Origin: Candidatus Bathyarchaeota archaeon
GTDB taxonomy: Archaea; Thermoproteota; CALKCG01; B24; JAGTQN01
Assembly: GCA_018396395.1 (NCBI GenBank)
Contig: JAGTQN010000003.1
Span: 1-43,202 of the forward strand
DNA: 43,202 bases
Reading direction: 5' to 3'
Shown: positions 36,651 to 43,202 of the stretch, one piece after another
Layout: each line of letters starts with the position of its first letter
How positions within the stretch are numbered: the stretch's first letter is position 1
Notes under the pieces: model-generated
Seen by the model: the letters and a program-made list of their open reading frames with translations, nothing else
What the model was told of the DNA's origin: nothing
The model's database searches: none
Translations under genes and position numbers: made by a program

Positions 36651-37499
36651 TTAAGTTTCCTTAAGCATTAAGGCATTAAGGTTCCTTGCATAATGCTTTG
36701 CAACATCCTTAGGGCTTGGGGCGTATATGATGCTCCGTCCCACATTTACAATGAGAAGCCCTCCCCTTCCAGCCCTTACAATCTTCTCCGGATCGCCTGC
36801 TTGGGCTCCAATACCTGGGAAGAGAATTGCCCTATCGGTCCCCAGGATTCTCCTCACAGCCTTTATATCCTCTTCAGAAACCCAGCCTGTGGCTCCGACT
36901 ATGCAACCATCAGCCCCTAAGGCCTTCACTTCTTCAGCGATCGCTAGGAAAAGGGGCTTGCCTTGGCTAACGTAAGATTCCTTCATGTACCGTCGGGCCT
37001 CGGGATTCGAAGTAAGGGTCAAGACAAGGATGCCAAGCTCCGGAGATTCTTGCCGACTCACTCGAAGAACTGCCTCAAGATTTCCAAGGAATGGATTGAA
37101 AGTAATGGAGTCGTACCCCCAGCGCCTGAAATGGAAGATTGCCGCTTGAATAGTTTCACTTATGTCGTTCAGCTTACAGTCCAGTATGGAAACGCATCCC
37201 GAGTCCTTTATAGCCTTCGTTAGGGCTTGGTGATCCTCTGTTCTGAAGCCGGATAAATAATGAAGGTTAGCCTTGAAGGCACAGGCATAGTCCTTCGTTT
37301 CTTTAATGATGTAGGTGCAAAACTTCAGCCTCGCTTCATTCTCGTCTTTGAGGGTGGCATAGGATTGAGGGATGACATCCCTAGAGCGCTGGGATGGGAG
37401 AGCTGGGTCTAGGCCAACACATAGCACTGAATTCTTCTCGGCCTGTGCCTTCTGAAGCTCAAGGAGGAACCTATGCACAGTCATGATTTTTAGCTCCAT
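36651..37499 (-). CDS. pyrF: Orotidine 5'-phosphate decarboxylase (type 2)
   Basis: NSVLCVGLDPALPSQRSRDVI...CAFKANLHYL...CVSILDCKLNDISETIQAAIFHFRRWGYDSITFNPFLG...CIVGATG...LFPGIGAQAGDPEKIVRAGRGGLLIVNVGRSIIYA. Confidence 0.93.
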   Translation of the reverse strand: MELKIMTVHRFLLELQKAQAEKNSVLCVGLDPALPSQRSRDVIPQSYATLKDENEARLKFCTYIIKETKDYACAFKANLHYLSGFRTEDHQALTKAIKDSGCVSILDCKLNDISETIQAAIFHFRRWGYDSITFNPFLGNLEAVLRVSRQESPELGILVLTLTSNPEARRYMKESYVSQGKPLFLAIAEEVKALGADGCIVGATGWVSEEDIKAVRRILGTDRAILFPGIGAQAGDPEKIVRAGRGGLLIVNVGRSIIYAPSPKDVAKHYARNLNALMLKET

Positions 37500-37694
37500 C
37501 TTAGGATAAGCTTTACCTTACCTTCGATAGCATTATTTAATAACTTTAAGTTAAAAGATCCGAAGCCGTATGCGTTCAAATTCCTTAGCATCCATCCTAT
37601 TCTGAGCTTGGCATCCTCGATCCTTCAAAAACAACTTTAAATAAGGCTTCCTAACCCATTACATAAAAACAACCTGAAAGAGGAGAGGCGCCCA

Positions 37695-38144
37695 TTGGTT
37701 AAGAGAAGGGCCCATGCCCATGGAAAGGCCCATTCTGTTAGGCCGATTTCTAGAAAGGCGCCTCCATGGTGTCGCTTTGAACCCGAGGAGGTTGAGGCCC
37801 TCGTCATTAAACTGGGAAAGGACATGGTTCCTCCAAGCCTTATAGGAATGATTCTCCGAGATCAATATGGTATACCCCTTGTCAAGCAGATTACAGGCAA
37901 GTCTGTAACCCAGATCCTTAGGGAGAATAACCTAGCCCCCTCTATACCCAGCGACCTATCAAGCCTCGTGGCCAAGGCCGTTAAACTCGCAAGGCACCTA
38001 GACCGCCACAAGGCAGATTCAAAAAACAAGCACTCCCTTCAGCTCTTAGAAGCAAAGATACACAACCTTTCCCGCTATTATAAGAGAACTGGACAATTGC
38101 CAGAAAATTGGGAGTATAAGGCCATCGTGCTTTCTGCCAAATAG
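37695..38144 (+). CDS. rps15: Ribosomal protein S15
   Basis: RRAHAHGKAHSVRPISRKAPPWCRFEPEEVEALVIKLGKDMVPPSLIGMILRDQYGIPLVKQITGKSVTQILRENNLAPSIPSDLSSLVAKAVKLARHL. Confidence 0.95.
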   Translation: MVKRRAHAHGKAHSVRPISRKAPPWCRFEPEEVEALVIKLGKDMVPPSLIGMILRDQYGIPLVKQITGKSVTQILRENNLAPSIPSDLSSLVAKAVKLARHLDRHKADSKNKHSLQLLEAKIHNLSRYYKRTGQLPENWEYKAIVLSAK

Positions 38145-38178
38145 ATCCTAAAGAACCCAGATATCTGGCGAAAGATAA

Positions 38179-39654
38179 TTGACTGGCGAGTCAAAACGCC
38201 TCAACGAATTCTTTCAAAGGATTTCTGAGGCTGCCGTATTCCTCTCCAGAAATGCTTTAGCCAAGAATCCTGTGAGGATCGTTTCCCACTTGGATGCCGA
38301 TGGCCTTGCAGCCGCTAGCATTGTGGCAAGGGCCCTCGCGAGGCTCGGAGTCGGATTCCATGTGAGGATTCTCCAACAATTAGATGAGGAAAGTATTCCC
38401 GAAGCCTTTTCTGGAAAGCCTGGTTTCATCGTCTTTACAGATCTTGGGAGCGGTAACTTGGATTTGGTTCATAGTGCCCTCCAGGAGAACGGAGGGACGT
38501 GTCTCATTCTCGACCATCACCAGCCTCTAGAATTGGCTATCCAAGAAAGGGAGAATCTCTTGGAAGTCAATCCTTGTCACTTCGGCCTCGATGGTGGTGA
38601 GGAATTGAGCGCCTCGGGTCTCGCTTATCTTGTGGCAAAGGCTATGGATGATGTGAACATAAGCCTCGCATACCTTGGTCTCATAGGAGCCCTTGGAGAC
38701 CTCCAAGATCGCTCTGAAGATAGGGGCTTCAAGGGCTTGAATCTTCGGATCCTCGATGATGCTCTACAGAAGGGACAAGTGGAGGTCAATCATGACCTCC
38801 TTCTCTTTGGAAGGGAGACAAGACCGCTCCATAAGGCCCTAGCAACCACTATGAGTCCCCTTTTTCCTGGCTTGAGTGGGGAGGAAGACCAATGCCTTGG
38901 CTTTTTTAATAGCCTTGGCATTCCTGTCAAAGATGGAGATAGATTGAGGGTTCCCGCGGACCTAGATCAAGAAGAGAAGAAACGCCTCTACAGTGGCCTC
39001 GTCGAATATTTGGTTACGAGGGGCCTTCAAGCCTCTGAAGCCAAGCGCCTCATTGGAAAGGTTTACATTATTTTGAAGGAGGGGCGATTTACACCCCTCC
39101 GGGATGCGAGGGAATTCGCCTCTCTCCTCAACGCCTGTGGAAGGGTGGGGAAGGCAGGTCTTGCTCTAGCCTTGGGCTTGGGTGATCGTAGAGAGAAGGT
39201 CCTTCAGGAGGCCGATGAAACATTAGCCCTCTACAGGCGTAAGCTAACGCAGCAATTGGAAGCCCTAGAGAAGAGTCAGGGTACGATCGTGGAGCTTCAG
39301 AACCTTTATGTTGTGAGAAGCGAGGAAATCGTCGATGAAAGGATGCTGAGCCCTATCCTTGGGCTTCTCCATTTCCTAGGGAGGTTTCCAAAGCCTAAGC
39401 CAGTTTTGGCCATGAGCTATAGTGGTGAAGGAAAGGAAAGGCTCAAGGTCTCTATAAGGGCTGCGGATGCCTTAGTAAATGCGGGTTTAAACCTAGGTAT
39501 CATCATGGAAGGGTCTGCGAGGGAGGTCGGAGGAAGGGGAGGGGGCCATGCCATAGCTGCTGGGGCTACCATCCCTTCGGAAAAGCGGGATGCATTCCTA
39601 GCCACGATAGATAGAAGGATAGGTCTACAAATTGGAGGAAAACTTCTTGGATAG
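38179..39654 (+). CDS. Archaeal RecJ-like DHH/DHHA1 phosphoesterase
   Basis: VRIVSHLDADGLAAASIVARALARLGVGFHVRILQQLDEE...VFTDLGSG...LILDHHQP...LGALGDLQDRSEDRGF...GRGGGHAIAAGATIP. Confidence 0.92.
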   Translation: MTGESKRLNEFFQRISEAAVFLSRNALAKNPVRIVSHLDADGLAAASIVARALARLGVGFHVRILQQLDEESIPEAFSGKPGFIVFTDLGSGNLDLVHSALQENGGTCLILDHHQPLELAIQERENLLEVNPCHFGLDGGEELSASGLAYLVAKAMDDVNISLAYLGLIGALGDLQDRSEDRGFKGLNLRILDDALQKGQVEVNHDLLLFGRETRPLHKALATTMSPLFPGLSGEEDQCLGFFNSLGIPVKDGDRLRVPADLDQEEKKRLYSGLVEYLVTRGLQASEAKRLIGKVYIILKEGRFTPLRDAREFASLLNACGRVGKAGLALALGLGDRREKVLQEADETLALYRRKLTQQLEALEKSQGTIVELQNLYVVRSEEIVDERMLSPILGLLHFLGRFPKPKPVLAMSYSGEGKERLKVSIRAADALVNAGLNLGIIMEGSAREVGGRGGGHAIAAGATIPSEKRDAFLATIDRRIGLQIGGKLLG

Positions 39655-39889
39655 GGCCTTCATAAGGATCGACTATGATGCCCCTGAAAAGGCTAGGGCT
39701 ATAGCTTTGGCCTTGAGCCCCGATAACGCCACATGCCCTAGAGGCCTAAGTATCAACACGAGGAATGAAGGGCCAAGCCTCGAGATAACCTTAGAGTCGA
39801 TTTTAAGACTTGAAACCTTTTTAGCCACCTTAGATGACCTAATGAGGTGCCTTCAAGTGGCGGAAAGGGTATTAGAAACTCTAGGCTAG
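39632..39889 (+). CDS. pcc1: KEOPS complex subunit Pcc1
   Basis: FIRIDYDAPEKARAIALALSPDN...INTRNEGPSLEITLESILRLETFLATLDDLMRCLQVAERVL; placed between RecJ-like and S3Ae as in many archaea. Confidence 0.88.
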   Translation: MEENFLDRAFIRIDYDAPEKARAIALALSPDNATCPRGLSINTRNEGPSLEITLESILRLETFLATLDDLMRCLQVAERVLETLG

Positions 39890-39963
39890 GTGAAGCTAAG
39901 CAAGGTAAAGTAAGATAAAGTAAGGCGCAGTCGGATCAGGTTAAGCCAACGGGATTGGAAAAA

Positions 39964-40630
39964 ATGGGAGGTATGGGATCTGTCTTCCAAGGGAAGAAGG
40001 GTAAGGGATAAGTGGCGAGCCAAGGCTTGGTTCTCTGTCTATTCGCCACCATATTTCGGAGAAGTAGAACTAGGAGATATTCCTGCAAACGAAGGAAAGG
40101 CTCTCCTTGGCAGGAGTGTTCAGACTTCCCTCTACGATGTGACTAAGGATCCATCCCATATGAACATTGTGATAACCTTTCAGATAACGGATGTCCAAGG
40201 TAACAAAGCCAGAACCATATTCAAGGGCCACGAATATGCTAGGGACTATCTTAGGACCCTCATAAGGCGGGGGAGCAAAAGGGTTGATGGAATCTTTAAC
40301 GTGAAGACAAAGGATGGCTATGGCCTTCGCCTCTCGGTTCTCGCATGTACTTTACGTCGAATTAACTCGGCCCAAGGTAGCGCCATAAGGAGAATCATGG
40401 GGAAAATTCTTGAGGAGAGGTCCCAGGTCCTGAATTTCGAACAGCTCGTTCAAGAGGCAGTCGTCGGAAAACTGGCTTCCGATATATACAACGAAGCGAA
40501 AAAGATTGCACCTTTGAGGCATGTAGGGATTAGCAAATCGAAGCTCCTTTTCACACCAGCCCTTGAAGCGAAGGTTGAAGAGACCCCAAAGGAGCAAGTT
40601 CCCCCGAAGGGTAATCCCCTAATTCCTTAA
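39964..40630 (+). CDS. rps3ae: Ribosomal protein S3Ae with apparent +1 frameshift near 40005..40009
   Basis: ATG frame reads MGGMGSVFQGKKGKG* (stop 40009..40011); +1 frame reads DKWRAKAWFSVYSPPYFGEVELGDIPANEGKALLGRSVQTSLYDVTKDPSHMNIVITFQITDVQGNKARTIFKGHEYARDYLRTLIRRGSKRVDGIFNVKTKDGYGLRL... Confidence 0.85.
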
Positions 40631-40672
40631 GAAGAAATAAATCGAAGGATAAACAGCTATAAATCGAATTGC

Positions 40673-42055
40673 ATGAATCCTGGAGGCCCCATCCCTCCTC
40701 CGAAGAAATCAAGGGTTCTAGACCCTTCTACCTTCGGTTTCGAATTGGCTAAGATTGTAGAAGAGCCAGCCGTCTTATCGGACCTGGCGATAAGGGAGGG
40801 CTTTTTAAGGTTTCAGGCAGGAGAAGGGGCTTCCCGTTGTGTCGCCTGTAAGGGGGCTCGGATGCTCTGTGGAAAGACTCGATGCCCTATTATACTTAGG
40901 GTTTCCTCATTTTTCCAAGTAGTCCCAAAAATCAGCTCCGATACTTTGGCTGGTTCCACGCCACCGGGCGTATTCGTAGGCCGTATAGGCTATCCCCATG
41001 TTTATGTGGGCCCCCTTACGCCTCCAATCTTAGGCGATACGACCCTCCTAGACCTTCCAGAGCTTTGGATAGGTAGAAAAATAGAGGAGATCGTAGCCTT
41101 CAGGTCCATGCTAGTAAGGGGGAAGACAAGGGCTAAGGTTTCAGATGTGGGAATCGGAGGGAGACTCCTCGAAGCCATCACTGAACTTGCCTTGGCATCG
41201 AAGCCCGTCGATCTGGAACTGACCTTCGACAGGCCACCAAGGGGATCCATGCTCCTAGACGATGAAGTCCAGCCCTTTGGCCCCTCAGCCATCGTCAAGA
41301 AGATGAAGGTGGGAAATGCCCATTGGGATAGGAGCGTACAGAAAGTCTATGCGGACACGGACCTTAAGGCCTCGGAGGCTGTCTTGACGCTTTATAAGGA
41401 GGGCGTTCTCGTAACCAAGATCCAGAGAGCATTCAGCATAGGAGCCTTTGGGTTAAAGCCCCAAAGAAGGCTTGTCCCTACGAGGTGGAGTATCACAGCC
41501 GTCGATAGCATCATCAGCAATGCCCTCATGGCGAAGGTAAGGGAGCTTCCCATCATCAATGAATATAGGCTCTACGAGTACGATCATCTGGACAACCGCT
41601 TCGAGATACTGATGATCCCCTCTAGCTGGAGTTATGAGAGCATCGAAGCCTGGTATCCAAAGACGATTTGGAATCCTGGGGGAAAGGAAATCGTTTACTT
41701 TGGGGACTATGAGGATTATGGAGGCAGGAGCAGCTATGCCAGTATGGGAGGCTGCTACTACGCAGCAAGGCTTGCCGTAACGGAGCACCTCGTAGGAGAA
41801 GGGAGGCAGGCAAGCGTCTTAATCCTGAGGGAGATCCATCCTGGCTATATTCTCCCAGTAGGGGTTTGGAATGTGAGGGAGAGTGTTCGAAGTGCCCTTA
41901 GGAATCAACCCTTAAAGTTCAACAGCCTCGAAGAAGCCTTAGGGCGTATAGCCGAGAGACTTGAAATTAGGCTTGAAACCTGGAAAAGGGTGAGTCGTAT
42001 GCTAAGGCTATTCCTCCATCAAAGAAGGATGGGGGATTTCTTGGAAAAAATCTAG
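40673..42055 (+). CDS. nreA: NreA-family archaeal DNA repair protein
   Basis: CVACKGARMLCGKTRCPIILR...GSTPPGVFVGRIGYPHVYVGPLTPP...DTTLLDLPELWIGRKIEEIVAFRSMLVRGK...YFGDYEDYGGRSSYASMGGCYYAARLAVTEHL; C-terminal QRRMGDFLEKI. Confidence 0.9.
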   Translation: MNPGGPIPPPKKSRVLDPSTFGFELAKIVEEPAVLSDLAIREGFLRFQAGEGASRCVACKGARMLCGKTRCPIILRVSSFFQVVPKISSDTLAGSTPPGVFVGRIGYPHVYVGPLTPPILGDTTLLDLPELWIGRKIEEIVAFRSMLVRGKTRAKVSDVGIGGRLLEAITELALASKPVDLELTFDRPPRGSMLLDDEVQPFGPSAIVKKMKVGNAHWDRSVQKVYADTDLKASEAVLTLYKEGVLVTKIQRAFSIGAFGLKPQRRLVPTRWSITAVDSIISNALMAKVRELPIINEYRLYEYDHLDNRFEILMIPSSWSYESIEAWYPKTIWNPGGKEIVYFGDYEDYGGRSSYASMGGCYYAARLAVTEHLVGEGRQASVLILREIHPGYILPVGVWNVRESVRSALRNQPLKFNSLEEALGRIAERLEIRLETWKRVSRMLRLFLHQRRMGDFLEKI

Positions 42056-42267
42056 GCAGAAGATTCCAGAGAGCTTCTTTTTGGAGCCAGATTCTTTTGT
42101 AGCGGGTAATGGATATTATTTAGTTAGGTTATCCTTAGCGCTGAAAGGACGATTTAATCATTTAAGCCTGGGACCATCGATCTGTACATGATCGGTTATA
42201 GTAGTTCGGTCGAATTTCAAACTGAATGGCGGAAAGTCTAAATTAGTAGAAGGGAAGAATCCATGGT

Positions 42268-42747
42268 ATGCGGAAGTGTCCAAGCTGTGGCAGCGATGTA
42301 AATCCTGAGGATCGATTTTGCTGGATGTGCGGTACAAAAATATTGGAAGAGCCATCTGGAGCCCTCCTGGCCCAGGAAGATGTCAAACAAGTCCTTTTCC
42401 GAAGGCTTGATGCCCTTGCAAAAAAGGATGAGAAAGCCCTTCTGGATTCCTTCGACCGTAAGTTGTATACAAGGTTCGATGACTGGCCTCCTCCAAATCG
42501 CCAGGAATCGGAGGAAGCTTTGAAGAATGAGGTGGGAGGCATGAGGGCGCTCGGTAACTATGCCTATGAAGTCAAGGATCTAAAGGTTCAGGTCCTTGGC
42601 GATGTTGCCTTGGCCACATTCCATCTTCACTATCGGGGAAGGATGAGGGAGAGATCTTTCGATATACAGAGCCGAGTTACCACAATACTTAGGAGGGAGG
42701 GTTCAACGTGGAAGATCATCCATGAGCACTATTCCCGTTTTTCCTAA
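42268..42747 (+). CDS. Zinc-ribbon protein with SnoaL/DUF4440-like domain
   Basis: CPSCGSDVNPEDRFCWMCGT then LFRRLDALAKKDEKALLDSFDRKLYTRFDDWPP...VLGDVALATFHLHYRGRMRERSFDIQSRVTTILRREGSTWKIIHEHYS. Confidence 0.7.
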   Translation: MRKCPSCGSDVNPEDRFCWMCGTKILEEPSGALLAQEDVKQVLFRRLDALAKKDEKALLDSFDRKLYTRFDDWPPPNRQESEEALKNEVGGMRALGNYAYEVKDLKVQVLGDVALATFHLHYRGRMRERSFDIQSRVTTILRREGSTWKIIHEHYSRFS

Positions 42748-42772
42748 ATAGTCAAGACATGTAGATACTGTA

Positions 42773-43096
42773 TTGAGGCTACTAATAACAAAGCAGGTGA
42801 GACCTACGGACCAGAGGGCTGTGGATCCCTTTGAGCCTGAGGCCTTTCTTAGAAGCATGAGGAATGTAAGACCAGGTCTAAGAACAAGGAGTAAAATCGT
42901 TAAGATTCTAAGGATCGGAAACTACACGGCTATGCAGATCGCCTCCTTAGGTGGAATGAGTTACCGTTCTGCCCTAAACCATCTCAAAGCTTTAGAGAAG
43001 GAGAAGATCGCTATGAAAACTGGATCGAGACCTTCCAAGTGGTCCCTTACCGGAGCTGGGCAGCAGAGTGTTACAAAATTCTTGGGTAAGGATTGA
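42773..43096 (+). CDS. Winged-helix DNA-binding protein
   Basis: RTRSKIVKILRIGNYTAMQIASLGGMSYRSALNHLKALEKEKIAMKTGSRPSKWSLTGAGQQSV. Confidence 0.7.
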   Translation: MRLLITKQVRPTDQRAVDPFEPEAFLRSMRNVRPGLRTRSKIVKILRIGNYTAMQIASLGGMSYRSALNHLKALEKEKIAMKTGSRPSKWSLTGAGQQSVTKFLGKD

Positions 43097-43125
43097 ATAT
43101 GAAACCCTTTCTGAATAGTTGAAAA

Positions 43126-43202
43126 ATGAAAAGCGCCGTTTGCCAGGCGACGGGGAGAGACTGCACCTCCCATTTCCAAGCTCCCTTACGGGAACCCGGA
43201 TT
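43126..43202 (+). CDS. Possible 5' end of a CDS running off the right edge
   Basis: ATG followed by 25 open codons MKSAVCQATGRDCTSHFQAPLREPG; too short to identify. Confidence 0.25.
   Translation, partial: MKSAVCQATGRDCTSHFQAPLREPG

Noticed and set aside
43130-43202. Possible 5S rRNA or other structured RNA at the right edge (CCTCCCATTTCC...GAACCCGGATT)
   Set aside because: Partial resemblance to 5S loop C only; upstream 5S consensus is missing and an ATG-led open frame covers it. Truncated by the window, so unresolved.

Overview
The window is a 43.2-kb archaeal chromosomal segment, most likely from a thermophilic TACK-group archaeon. That placement is inferred from archaeal-type r-proteins (S3Ae, S24e, S27ae, P0/P1), Nep1, KEOPS genes, archaeal ThrRS, NreA and multi-intron tRNAs. 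Housekeeping blocks are L1-L10-L12, rnp4, S24e/S27ae, S15-RecJ-like-Pcc1-S3Ae-NreA, kae1, DNA ligase, pyrF, nep1, dcd, DUF359 and R15P isomerase. They are separated by decayed accessory DNA. The most interesting signals, all read by eye, are: (1) a tRNA-Ser(GCU) that folds only if three introns (D-loop, anticodon loop, T-loop) are removed; (2) a tRNA-Val-anchored island remnant (integrase N-terminus, a UPF0175/PIN toxin-antitoxin pair coupled to a truncated Cas4, and an IS6-like copy) with a possible degenerate copy of the tRNA 3' end at its far edge; (3) a 147-bp MITE-like element with perfect 16-bp terminal inverted repeats and a perfect 7-bp flanking duplication; (4) two decayed IS6-like elements with 8-bp imperfect target duplications, one nested in the DEDD motif of an IS110 transposase; (5) an apparent +1 frameshift at AAG-GGA-UAA in the 5' end of ribosomal protein S3Ae; (6) ribosomal protein L10/P0 lacking its acidic GLGALF tail; (7) purine-rich pentanucleotide tracts directly 3' of several stop codons. 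No CRISPR array was seen. No searches or folding programs were run; family names come from recognising motifs in the translations.
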